Origin: Victivallales bacterium
Lineage (GTDB): Bacteria > Verrucomicrobiota > Lentisphaeria > Victivallales > UBA1829
DNA length: 9,462 nt
Direction of reading: 5' to 3'
NCBI GenBank assembly: GCA_016285335.1
Contig: JAEEQO010000112.1
Location: 1-9,462, forward strand
A program made the position numbers and the translations under genes. Numbering within the stretch: the stretch's first letter is position 1; each line of letters starts with the position of its first letter. Under the pieces are notes generated by a model. It had not been told where the DNA came from. It did not search any database and saw nothing but the letters and a program-made list of their open reading frames with translations. This document shows positions 1-6,577 of the stretch, piece after piece.

Positions 1-893
1 GCCTGTACCCGAACCCGACGTCCGACCCGGTCCGCGACGAGATCGCGAAGATGTTCGGCCTGACGCGCGACCACGTGATCGCGTGCAACGGCTCCGACGA
101 CACGCTGAGCATCACGGTGCGGTGTTTCTCCTCGGCCAGCCTGCCGATCGCCTGTCTGCGCCCGTCCTACACGCTGTACCCCACGCTGGCGGAACTTCAC
201 GGCGCACCGGTCAAGTACATCGACCTCAACGACGACTTCAGCCTGCCGGACGATATCCTGAAGCAGCTCGAAGGCACGAACCTTTTCCTCATCGCGCGTC
301 CGAACGCCCCCACGGGCAACAATTTCCCGCGCTCGCTGATGGAAACGATCTGCGCCAATTACAAGGGCATGGTCCTGATCGACGAAGCGTACGCCGATTT
401 TGCTGCCGACAACTGCGCGGATTTCGTGACGCGCTTCCCGAACGTGATCGTTTCCCGCACGTTCTCGAAATCGCGCTCGCTCGCCGGGCTCCGTTTCGGG
501 TTCGCGCTGGCGCATCCGCGCACCATCGCCGGCATGATGAAAATGAAGGATTCGTACAACGTTTCCTACCTCACGCAGATGCTGGCGGTCGCCGCGTTGC
601 GCGACCTCGACTATTTCAAGGAATGCGTGGCAAAGATCCTGACCGCGCGGCAGATGCTCGTCGACGGCCTGCACAAGCTCGGATTCGAGGTCGTGCCGTC
701 CGAGACGAACTTTCTGTTCGCCTCGCCGCCGGACCGGGACGGCGAACGCTGTTTCCGCGAGCTCCGCGCCCGCAACATCCTCGTTCGGTACTTCTCCTAC
801 CCGCGGACGAAACGCTATGTGCGGATCTCCGTCGGCACGGAGGAACAGACCGCGCGTGTCCTGTCCGCGCTGTCCGAAATCTACGGAGTATGA
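1..893 (+). CDS. hisC: Histidinol-phosphate aminotransferase, 5' end cut by window edge
   Basis: PLP-dependent fold-type I aminotransferase that converts imidazole acetol phosphate plus glutamate to histidinol phosphate in cytosolic histidine biosynthesis. The frame is open from base 3 (LYPNPTSDPVRDEIAKM), so the start lies upstream; about 296 residues are visible of a usual 350-360. Visible motifs, in order: the substrate-loop YPNP, NGSDDTL (GSDE-type cofactor phosphate contact), RPNAPTGN (family NPNxPTG), DEAYADF with the aspartate that pairs with the PLP pyridine nitrogen, FSKSRSLAGLRFG with the PLP Schiff-base lysine at bases 468-470, and a C-terminal YVRISVGT with the carboxylate-binding arginine. 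The first Asn of NPNxPTG is Arg here, a tolerated change. The stop TGA lies just ahead of the next gene's start, suggesting co-transcription. Other close aminotransferases (such as CobD-like enzymes) share these motifs, but HisC fits best. Confidence 0.9.
   Translation, partial: LYPNPTSDPVRDEIAKMFGLTRDHVIACNGSDDTLSITVRCFSSASLPIACLRPSYTLYPTLAELHGAPVKYIDLNDDFSLPDDILKQLEGTNLFLIARPNAPTGNNFPRSLMETICANYKGMVLIDEAYADFAADNCADFVTRFPNVIVSRTFSKSRSLAGLRFGFALAHPRTIAGMMKMKDSYNVSYLTQMLAVAALRDLDYFKECVAKILTARQMLVDGLHKLGFEVVPSETNFLFASPPDRDGERCFRELRARNILVRYFSYPRTKRYVRISVGTEEQTARVLSALSEIYGV
885..888 (+). promoter_or_regulatory. Shine-Dalgarno deciding the start at 896
   Basis: GGAG lies inside the last codons of hisC. 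Two in-frame ATGs follow, at 890 and 896. The first is only 1 base from GGAG, too close for initiation. The second is 7 bases away, the normal spacing. I therefore start the downstream gene at 896, two bases past the hisC stop codon. Confidence 0.55.
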
Positions 894-895
894 TC

Positions 896-1678
896 ATGAA
901 TATTCGCCGCGCTATTTCGAAAAAGACATTCCGCCTGTCCGTCCTGACGGCGGCGCTGCTTGCCGTTCCGTGCGGACTGCGCGCCGACGTCTTCTCGATC
1001 TGGCCGTTCGGACGCGGCGCGGCGGGCGGGAATGACGCCGCGGAGCTCTCCGCCGAGTCCGCCGAGGACACGCTCGCGACACTGCTCGATGCTACGCAGT
1101 TCTGGTCCGAGAAGGTCGCGATCAACGGCCAGGACCTGACGATGAAGATCTCCATGTCAGAACAGCCGCTCTCGCTCGTGAGGTCGTCCGTGCTGAAGCT
1201 CTTCCCGAACGCGCAGGCGGCCGGAAACGAGACTTCGCTGCTTCTGCGGCGTCCGCTGGAGGACGGCGGCTCCCAGCGCATCTTCCTGCTTGAGCTCAGC
1301 GGCCTGAACCCGCTTCTCCAGTTCACCACGGTCCTGCCGAAGGACCGCGTGAAGGAATGCCCCCGGAATCTCTGGCCCGTCGAATTCCCGATCGTCTCCG
1401 GCGCGACGAATTTTCAGCTCATGAAGTTCCCGAACCGCGGTTCGTCGTTCGGCACCTACGAGATCGCGGCCACCGAAATCGCGCCCGTCATGGACGACCT
1501 GGTCGCGAAGATCAGGAACGCCGGCTGGGCGCCGTCCACCATCGAGCACGCGGACCTCTTCGCCGGCTCCGGCGAGATATTCATGAAGAAGGACCCGGAC
1601 GCGCTGCTGCTGTTCGGCATCGTGAACGACGCTTCCGGGGCCGTGCAGATTTCGTTCTACACACGCAAACTCAAATAA
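896..1678 (+). CDS. Secreted protein of unknown function
   Basis: I do not recognise a family. The 260-residue product has a classical signal peptide: basic start MNIRRAISKKTFR, hydrophobic core LSVLTAALLAVP, and a likely signal peptidase I site after LRA at residue 30. The cysteine at residue 26 is preceded by proline, so it does not make a lipobox. The mature protein opens with a Gly/Ala/Glu-rich linker (residues about 37-55), followed by a mixed alpha/beta region without transmembrane segments, ending in KLK. No catalytic motif or repeat is apparent. It starts 2 bases after the hisC stop and ends 24 bases before cmk, so it is probably co-expressed with housekeeping genes. Location is inferred to be periplasmic or extracellular. 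Codon use matches hisC and cmk, arguing that it is native. Confidence 0.8.
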   Translation: MNIRRAISKKTFRLSVLTAALLAVPCGLRADVFSIWPFGRGAAGGNDAAELSAESAEDTLATLLDATQFWSEKVAINGQDLTMKISMSEQPLSLVRSSVLKLFPNAQAAGNETSLLLRRPLEDGGSQRIFLLELSGLNPLLQFTTVLPKDRVKECPRNLWPVEFPIVSGATNFQLMKFPNRGSSFGTYEIAATEIAPVMDDLVAKIRNAGWAPSTIEHADLFAGSGEIFMKKDPDALLLFGIVNDASGAVQISFYTRKLK

Positions 1679-1702
1679 CCGACTACGAAGGCAGACACGA
1701 CC

Positions 1703-2383
1703 ATGGCAAGCAAAGTGATCGCAATCGACGGCCCCGCGGCATCCGGCAAAAGCACGGCCGCCCGCAACCTCGCCGCCCGCCTCGGCATCCCGTACATCAA
1801 CACCGGCTCCCTGTACCGCGCCATCGCCTGGAAGGCGGGGCAGAAGGGCATTTCCACGCGCGATGAAGCCGCGCTTCAGACGATGCTCGCCGACACGGTC
1901 ATCCGCTACGCGGTCCCCGCGGACGGAGGCAACCCGGACATCGAGATCGACGGCGTGTTCCCCGGTCAGGCGCTCCGCGCGCCGGAGATCGCCCAGGGAG
2001 CCTCGAACGTCGCCGCCATCCCGTTCGTCCGCGCCTTCACGCTCCAGATCCAGCGCGATGCAGCGAAGACGCAGCTCGTGGTGATGGAGGGCCGCGACAT
2101 CGGTACGGCGGTCTTCCCCGACGCCCAGTACAAGTTCTTCCTGACCGCTTCCCCGCGCGTCCGGGCGCTCCGGCGTCTGGCGCAGGGCGGCGAGACGCCC
2201 GATAACGCCACGGTCGACTCCGTGGCCGCCGAGATCGCCGAGCGTGACCGCCAGGACATGAACCGCTCCGTCGCCCCGCTCAAACAGGCCGAGGATGCCG
2301 TGTTCATCGACAGCAGCGGGATGACCGCGGAAGAAGTGCTGGACGCCATGGTCCTGTGCATTCAGGACGGAGAAAAGGCATGA
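1703..2383 (+). CDS. cmk: Cytidylate (CMP/dCMP) kinase
   Basis: Cytosolic nucleoside monophosphate kinase that phosphorylates CMP and dCMP with ATP in pyrimidine nucleotide recycling. The 226-residue length is normal for bacterial Cmk. The P-loop GPAASGKST is at residues 10-18. NTGSLYRA follows at about residue 33 (family DTGAxYRA). [12 protein letters not shown] in the middle belongs to the CMP-binding region. The C-terminal lid [10 protein letters not shown]...[15 protein letters not shown] is the family signature. GAAGG at 1687-1691 is an acceptable ribosome binding site, 11 bases before the ATG. The last codons overlap the start of the thioesterase gene (ATGA at 2380), indicating translational coupling. 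In many bacteria cmk lies near aroA, plsC or rpsA; here it follows hisC and a secreted protein. Confidence 0.96.
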   Translation: MASKVIAIDGPAASGKSTAARNLAARLGIPYINTGSLYRAIAWKAGQKGISTRDEAALQTMLADTVIRYAVPADGGNPDIEIDGVFPGQALRAPEIAQGASNVAAIPFVRAFTLQIQRDAAKTQLVVMEGRDIGTAVFPDAQYKFFLTASPRVRALRRLAQGGETPDNATVDSVAAEIAERDRQDMNRSVAPLKQAEDAVFIDSSGMTAEEVLDAMVLCIQDGEKA

Positions 2384-2799
2384 GCACGATCTCCGCCTCC
2401 ATCGACTACCGTGTGCCGTACGCCGACACCGACCAGATGACGTTCGTCTACTACGCGAACTACCTGATCTATTTCGAAATGTCCCGCGAGGAGCTCATGC
2501 GCGCCATCGGGCTGCCCTACAGCAGGCTCGAAGAGCTCGGATGCGCCCTCCCGGTCCTCGAGGCGGTCTGCCACTACAAGAAGCCCGCCAAATTCGAGGA
2601 CGTCCTCACCATCACCGCCTCCCTCGCCGAGATGAAGGGCGTCCGCGTGAAGATCGCCTGCACGGTCAAGCGCGGCGACGAGCTGCTCGCCGAAGGCTGG
2701 ACCGTTCACGCGTTCATGAACCGCGACGGCCGTCCTCAGAAGCCGCCGCAGGTCTTCCTCGACGCGATTTCCTCCGCACCAACCACAACCGAATCATAA
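2380..2799 (+). CDS. YbgC-like acyl-CoA thioesterase (hotdog fold)
   Basis: Member of the 4-hydroxybenzoyl-CoA thioesterase/YbgC group, which hydrolyses short acyl-CoA or acyl-ACP thioesters in the cytosol; 139 residues is typical. The signature [20 protein letters not shown] lies at residues 14-33, with Asp18 in the catalytic aspartate position. The usual form is DTDQMGVVYYANY, so Gly at position 21 is Thr here. ATG 2380 overlaps the cmk stop and has GGAG at 2369-2372, spacing 7. A frame opening at 2356 inside cmk would add an unrelated MHSGRRKG leader and is less likely. Linkage to tol-pal, where YbgC often sits, is not visible, so the native substrate is unknown. Family assignment is firm; the exact substrate is not. 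Confidence 0.88.
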   Translation: MSTISASIDYRVPYADTDQMTFVYYANYLIYFEMSREELMRAIGLPYSRLEELGCALPVLEAVCHYKKPAKFEDVLTITASLAEMKGVRVKIACTVKRGDELLAEGWTVHAFMNRDGRPQKPPQVFLDAISSAPTTTES

Positions 2800-2813
2800 A
2801 GGTTTTTTCTTCA

Positions 2814-3320
2814 ATGAGCATCAACACCAACCCCGATCTCTGCCCCTGCGGTTCCGGCGAACATTTCGCCGACTGCTGCGAACCTGTCATCCTCGGCGCC
2901 CGCAAGGCGAAAACCCCCGAAGAACTTATGCGTGCGCGTTATTCCGCCTACGCCACCTGCCACGTCGACTTCATCCTCGACTCGACCCACCCCGAACAGC
3001 GCGCTACCTGCGACCGCCAGGAAGTCAAGAACTGGGCCGAGCAGTCCGAGTGGGAAGGCATCAACATCCTCCGCACCGAACGCGGCGGCGAGAAGGATTC
3101 CGACGGCATCGTCGAGTTCGTCGCCCACTACAAAAACCGCAACATGCAGATGGAACACCACGAGATCTCCGAGTTCCGCCGCAGCGGCGGCGAATGGTTC
3201 TTCTACGACGGCGCGATCGTCGGCCCGAAGCCCTATGTCCGCACTGCTCCGAAGGTCGGTCCGAACGACCCGTGCCCCTGCGGCTCCGGCAAGAAATACA
3301 AGAAGTGCTGCGGCAAGTAA
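2814..3320 (+). CDS. ychJ: YchJ family protein (UPF0225) with two SEC-C motifs
   Basis: The 168-residue protein has a zinc-binding SEC-C motif at each end: [13 protein letters not shown] at residues 10-22 and [13 protein letters not shown] at 154-166, the latter nearly identical to the C-terminal tail of SecA. Between them is the YchJ core ([23 protein letters not shown] near residue 38, then a beta-rich stretch to about 140), an NTF2-like fold in this family. This exact architecture is that of E. coli YchJ. Biochemical function is unestablished; SEC-C tails usually bind Zn and contact SecB or ribosomes. All eight Cys ligands are present. ATG 2814 is preceded by AAAGG at 2798-2802, which overlaps the upstream stop, so co-translation with the thioesterase gene is likely. 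Confidence 0.93.
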   Translation: MSINTNPDLCPCGSGEHFADCCEPVILGARKAKTPEELMRARYSAYATCHVDFILDSTHPEQRATCDRQEVKNWAEQSEWEGINILRTERGGEKDSDGIVEFVAHYKNRNMQMEHHEISEFRRSGGEWFFYDGAIVGPKPYVRTAPKVGPNDPCPCGSGKKYKKCCGK

Positions 3321-3360
3321 TTCCCGTACGATTTCCTGAAAAATGGGGTCCCGGACCCAT

Positions 3361-3380
3361 CGGGATCCTCGCCCGTTTTT
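3361..3380 (+). terminator. Possible weak rho-independent terminator after ychJ
   Basis: CGGG at 3361-3364 pairs with CCCG at 3372-3375 across a 7-base loop, followed at once by five T (3376-3380). Just upstream, GGGT/ACCC (3346-3349 and 3355-3358) can form a second small hairpin. The 4-bp stem is short, so termination may be partial. The next gene has its own good ribosome binding site 20 bases on. Confidence 0.35.
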
Positions 3381-3413
3381 CTTCCTCAAAACACAAAAAA
3401 AGGAACCGCAACC

Positions 3414-3587
3414 ATGAGTATGAGTTCCGGTGAACTGATCCTCAGAATCATTCTGTGCATTATCCTTCCCCCGCTTGCCGTGTTTGACAAGGGTATCAAA
3501 ATCATTCTGCTGGTTTTGCTTCTCTGCTTCCTCGGCTGGTTGCCCGCGACGATCGTGGCTCTGATCATTTGCCTGAAGGGAAGATGA
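3414..3587 (+). CDS. Small Pmp3/YqaE-like membrane protein (UPF0057)
   Basis: A 57-residue frame, MSMSSGELILRIILCIILPP at the start and IICLKGR at the end. It matches the Pmp3/YqaE proteolipid pattern: a first hydrophobic helix carrying IILPPLAVF, a short charged turn (DKGIK), then a second helix with LLCFLGWLPATIVALI, where family members have L-GWIPG-IHA. Two transmembrane hairpin segments fill almost the whole protein. The family modulates membrane potential in yeast and is stress-induced in bacteria, but the molecular mechanism is unsettled. AGGA at 3401-3404 is 9 bases from the ATG. The usual GWxPG is GWLPA here and the usual His is Val, so it is a divergent member. I base the call on the LPP and GW-P motifs and the length. 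Confidence 0.82.
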   Translation: MSMSSGELILRIILCIILPPLAVFDKGIKIILLVLLLCFLGWLPATIVALIICLKGR

Positions 3588-3596
3588 GGGATATCT

Positions 3597-3647
3597 TCCG
3601 GACACGATGCCGGATTCGGCCTGCCGGACACTGCCAGGTCCTCTGGC
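3597..3647 (+). other. Hairpin-rich gap upstream of the glycosyltransferase
   Basis: Two perfect 5-bp inverted repeats lie in the 94-base gap: TCCGG 3597-3601 with CCGGA 3610-3614, and GCCAG 3633-3637 with CTGGC 3643-3647. CCGGACAC also occurs twice directly (3598 and 3624). There is no following T-run, so this is not a standard terminator. It may be an RNA leader structure or chance in GC-rich DNA. Confidence 0.3.
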
Positions 3648-3681
3648 CCTGCCACCCTTCATTGTAGATGAAAGACTGACG

Positions 3682-4717
3682 ATGTATAAAGTTTCCGTCG
3701 TTGTTCCGATCTATAAAGTCGAAGACTACATCGTGCGCTGCGCCGAAAGCCTGTTCAATCAGACGCTCGACGACATGCAGTTCATTTTTGTCGACGATGG
3801 CTCGCCCGACAACAGTATCGCCCTCCTCGAGCAGACGATAGAGCGTTTCCCCCAACGGAAACCCCCATACGATCATTCTGCACCATCCGGAGAATCTTGG
3901 GCTGCCAACGGCGCGTGCTACGGGGCTGGCTCGCGTCGAGGCACCCTATGTGGCACATTGCGACAGCGACGATTTCGTGGAGCCGACCATGTATGCCAAG
4001 CTTTATGAAAATGCCATACAGAACGATTCCGACATGGTGATTTGCGGTCGGATAACACATTGTGCCGACGGCAGAGAGGTTTCTAAATTTGCCCGGATGA
4101 ACCCAAAGGAAAGTTTCATACTCAACTATCTTCATGGGGGGCTGGGGCATAGTGTCTGGAATCGGTTGACCAGGACAGATATTTATCGCCGCGTGCAGTT
4201 TCCCAAAGACAACTATTTTGAGGATGGATTTCAAACTGCACAATTGCTGACTTATGCCAGGCGAATTTCTTTCCTTAATGAGCCCCTGTATCATTATGTC
4301 CTGCGCCCTGCGTCCATTTCGACAGCCAGGAAACGTGAAACGTCAGAGCTGAAAATACAGCAGTGCATTACAAATTATAACCTGGTGCACGATTTCATTA
4401 TGGAGCACCATCCTGTAACGGAAGACGTTTTTTTCCTGTTTAAGGTCAATCTGCGCAGTCAGTTCATTCCTCATATTGCATGGTGGAGCATTCGAAAAAA
4501 ATACCTTCAGATGTTTCCGGAAACTAATTTCTCGATGTTGTTCAACAGAAATGTCCGGCTGGCATTCAGGGTGCCTCATCTATTGATCCTTCTGGGACTG
4601 TTCCCGATTATCTATCCGGTATACACCTTCGTCAGCAAGAAAGTCCTTCGAAAGATTCTGAAGAAAAATCATTCGCACTCCGGTGAAAAAGAGAAAACTG
4701 TGAGTTGTTGCTCATGA
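3682..4717 (+). pseudogene. Family 2 glycosyltransferase, broken by a +1 frameshift
   Basis: GT-A fold inverting glycosyltransferase, normally transferring an NDP-sugar residue to a surface glycan, lipid or protein at the cytoplasmic face. The frame from ATG 3682 reads MYKVSVVVPIYKVEDYI and FIFVDDGSPDNS (nucleotide-binding DDGS), then runs into non-family sequence and stops at 4008. The family sequence continues one frame later: HPENLGLPTARATGLARVEA, AHCDSDDF (metal-binding DxD at 3962-3973), EDGF and LNEPLYHYVLRPASIS, to the stop at 4717. Removing one C from the run at 3862-3866 (or 3849-3853) restores one protein of 344 residues. A C-terminal hydrophobic segment (about 4567-4632) and basic tail suggest membrane association. 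The 5' fragment alone lacks the DxD and should be inactive. It is either a real mutation or an assembly/sequencing error. An in-frame ATG at 3607 precedes 3682, but the family usually begins at MxKVSVVVP. GC is about 42% over the 3' half, unlike its neighbours. Confidence 0.85.
3849..3866 (+). other. Frameshift site: two C5 runs
   Basis: Two runs of five C (3849-3853 and 3862-3866) lie just before the point where the glycosyltransferase frame is lost. One C too many in either run explains the shift. Deleting one from the second gives K-P-H-T-I-I-L-H-H joined to the family NLGLPTARATG motif; deleting one from the first gives a slightly different bridge (F-P-N-G-N-P-H-T). Runs of five are short for slipped-strand phase variation. 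Confidence 0.7.
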
Positions 4718-6015
4718 AGAAAAAACGTTGGAAAACATTTTTAATCCTGGCGATCGTCGTGCCTGTCCTCATTCTGGGTGTCATCGCGCTCGGCGCATGG
4801 CGGATGTTCGGCACGTTCGTCGTGGCGGCGCGGAGCATCTATCAGCTCCAGGACGGCCTGTACGTCATGGAATACCGCGGCGATTACGGATTCGACGAAT
4901 TCCTCGCCCGCGGCGGCGCGGCGGACGATTCCGCCGTGGCGGACTACCTGACCGGATTCCTCTCCCGCGGGTATTACAAAAAGGCGGACAACGAGATCAA
5001 ACCCGGCGATTACGGCTGCTCCACGGTCTGCGTGAAGGATAAGGACGGCGCCGTGTATTTCGGCCGGAATTTCGACTGGGCGAAAGGCCGCGCCATGATC
5101 GTTCACACCGTGCCGGAGAACGGTTACGAATCGTTGTCCACCTGCGACCTCGATTTCCTCGGATTCGGGGACGATTACCAGCCCGACGGCTCCATGCCCG
5201 AGCGCATTCAGACGCTCGCGGCGATCTATGTGCCGCTGGACGGCATGAACGAGAAGGGCCTGGTCGTCGCCGACCTCATGGCAGGGGACGACGAGGAGAC
5301 GCATCAGAAAACGGACAAACCCGACCTCACGACCACGACCGCCATTCGTCTGCTGCTGGACCGCGCGGCGAACGTGGACGAGGCAGTCGAACTGCTGAAG
5401 CAGTACGACATGAACTCGTCCATCGGCGCGGCGCATCATTTCTCCCTCGCGGACGCGACCGGGAAAAGCGTGGTCGTGGAGTACGTGAACGGCGAAATGC
5501 TCGTCACGGAAACGCCCATCGTCACGAACCATTATCTGGCCGACTGCGCGAAGAAGGGCGTCGGCTCCGAGCAGTCGCATCTGCGGTTCGACAGACTCTC
5601 CGAAATCATACCCCATTTCCATGACGAAAAAGGGTATTGGAGCATCGTAAAAACAGACGAAGCACATACATCCGATCTGTTGTTTCTTGAGGACGGTGAT
5701 CCGCGCCTCGATATAGTGGACGACATGATCTCAAGAACTCATTATGTTGAGCACAGCGATCCGGAGAGGTTGGTTAATTTCATGTTGCTATCCGTTTGGC
5801 AGTCGAACTATCCGCAGACGGACGGCAGTTATGAGACGACCTTGTGGAGCATCGTGTACAATCCGGAGGATCATTGGGCCGATTTCTATTTCAAGGAAGA
5901 CGAAGGCGCTTACACTCTCTTTCTGAACGATGAAGACGAATTCGTGTCTCCGATGTGGAGCGAGTCCGCCGATGGGCAGGAAGAAGACAAACCTTTTTGG
6001 AGGATATTTCAATGA
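4714..6015 (+). CDS. Membrane-anchored linear amide C-N hydrolase (Ntn, choloylglycine hydrolase-like)
   Basis: Ntn-hydrolase of the choloylglycine hydrolase/penicillin acylase type, which cleaves linear amide bonds. The 433-residue product starts MKKKRWKTF with one transmembrane helix at about 8-30 and a roughly 70-residue segment before the core. The core opens at DYGCSTVC, where Cys102 is the expected nucleophile exposed by autocleavage after Gly101, followed by FGRNFDW (Arg118, Asp121). Further family features are LDGMNEKGLVVADLM, TTTTAIRLLLD, VVVEYVNGEM, TNHYL and a late LWSIVYNP. This layout resembles unassigned hydrolases of gut Firmicutes more than bile salt hydrolases, which begin almost directly with the nucleophile Cys; the active site is inferred to face outside the membrane. 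ATG 4714 overlaps the glycosyltransferase stop (ATGA) with only a weak Shine-Dalgarno, so coupling is likely. GC falls from 63% (5221-5280) to 43% (5641-5700) within the gene. Substrate unknown. Confidence 0.85.
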   Translation: MKKKRWKTFLILAIVVPVLILGVIALGAWRMFGTFVVAARSIYQLQDGLYVMEYRGDYGFDEFLARGGAADDSAVADYLTGFLSRGYYKKADNEIKPGDYGCSTVCVKDKDGAVYFGRNFDWAKGRAMIVHTVPENGYESLSTCDLDFLGFGDDYQPDGSMPERIQTLAAIYVPLDGMNEKGLVVADLMAGDDEETHQKTDKPDLTTTTAIRLLLDRAANVDEAVELLKQYDMNSSIGAAHHFSLADATGKSVVVEYVNGEMLVTETPIVTNHYLADCAKKGVGSEQSHLRFDRLSEIIPHFHDEKGYWSIVKTDEAHTSDLLFLEDGDPRLDIVDDMISRTHYVEHSDPERLVNFMLLSVWQSNYPQTDGSYETTLWSIVYNPEDHWADFYFKEDEGAYTLFLNDEDEFVSPMWSESADGQEEDKPFWRIFQ

Positions 6016-6470
6016 TCTATGACCACATCGACAACATCGGGTTGTACCGCTTCGGCGCGGCGGCCATGAAGGCGTTCGAGTTTCTGAAGACGCTCACGCC
6101 GGACACGCCGGAAGAGACGTTCGAGCTCGACGGGCGCGATGTGTACGTGATGGTGCAGTCCTACGACACCGAGGCGGAACCGTCGCCGATCCTCGAGGCG
6201 CACCGGAAGTACATCGACATCCAGTACTGCATCGCGAACGCGGAATACATCATGACCGCTCCTCTGGACGAATCCACGGTCAAGACGCCGTACGATGCCG
6301 AAAAGGACGTGGCGTTCTATTACGCGCAGAAGATGATGACGCTCTGTGCCATGACGCCGGGCAGGTTCGTGCTGCTGTTCCCAACGGACGAACATTTCGC
6401 GAAAATGGCCGCGGAAGCGCCTTGCCGCATCAAAAAGGCCGTGGTGAAACTTCGCGCCGATCTGTTCTGA
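6012..6470 (+). CDS. YhcH/YjgK/YiaL family protein (DUF386)
   Basis: A 152-residue cupin-like protein of the family containing E. coli YhcH (NanQ, sialic acid anomerase), EbgC and TabA. Family landmarks visible: MIYDHIDNIGLYRF at the start; LEAHRKYIDIQYCI with Glu62, His64, Asp69 and Gln71 around the likely metal site; and a C-terminal PGRFVLLFPTDEHFAKM with His128. Members bind a divalent metal and act on, or assist with, free sugars; several sit beside sugar catabolic genes. ATG 6012 overlaps the hydrolase stop (ATGA), with a strong GGAGGA at 5999-6004, spacing 7. No nan, ebg or uptake genes are in the window, so the sugar is unknown. GC-rich codon use returns here, unlike the end of the hydrolase gene. 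Confidence 0.88.
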   Translation: MIYDHIDNIGLYRFGAAAMKAFEFLKTLTPDTPEETFELDGRDVYVMVQSYDTEAEPSPILEAHRKYIDIQYCIANAEYIMTAPLDESTVKTPYDAEKDVAFYYAQKMMTLCAMTPGRFVLLFPTDEHFAKMAAEAPCRIKKAVVKLRADLF

Positions 6471-6525
6471 TCTACGATCATTTCCGGCACAGGATAGTTT
6501 TTTTGCTTTTTATGCGTTTTACGTC

Positions 6526-6557
6526 TTGCGTTTAATGAAAAGCGGTATATATTATAT
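6526..6557 (+). promoter_or_regulatory. Likely higBA promoter with an overlapping palindrome
   Basis: TTGCGT (6526-6531) and TATATT (6548-6553) have a 16-base spacer and resemble sigma70 -35 and -10 boxes. They sit in the only AT-rich intergenic stretch before higB. ATATA-T-TATAT (6547-6557) is an 11-base palindrome around one central base, overlapping the -10 box, and could be a HigA operator for autoregulation. The gap (6471-6577) also holds T-rich tracts near 6498-6517 but no convincing terminator. Confidence 0.4.
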
Positions 6558-6577
6558 CTCAGACAAAGGAACAGACT

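Noticed and set aside
83..889. Upstream extension of the secreted protein's frame through hisC
   Set aside because: That part is an Arg-rich out-of-frame reading of hisC. The signal peptide and ribosome binding site place the real start at 896.
2811..3662. Long minus-strand open frame opposite ychJ and the Pmp3-like gene
   Set aside because: It mirrors the codon pattern of GC-rich genes on the plus strand, has no recognisable motif, and the opposing genes have firm family signatures.
4741..5667. 308-residue minus-strand open frame opposite the amide hydrolase
   Set aside because: Antisense shadow of GC-rich coding DNA; the His/Val/Arg-rich product matches no family, and the frame disappears where GC drops.
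4714..6015. Calling the Ntn hydrolase a bile salt hydrolase
   Set aside because: The long anchored N-terminus before Cys102 and the core sequence fit other, uncharacterised amide hydrolases better; no bile-related context.
6012..6470. Assigning the YhcH-type protein to sialic acid use (NanQ)
   Set aside because: No nan catabolic, uptake or mutarotase genes are present, and the family covers several sugars.
6468..6504. Terminator after the YhcH-type gene (TGATC-tac-GATCA stem and a later T7 run)
   Set aside because: The 5-bp stem is AT-containing with a 3-base loop, and the T-run at 6498-6504 is 17 bases further on, so they do not form a normal terminator.
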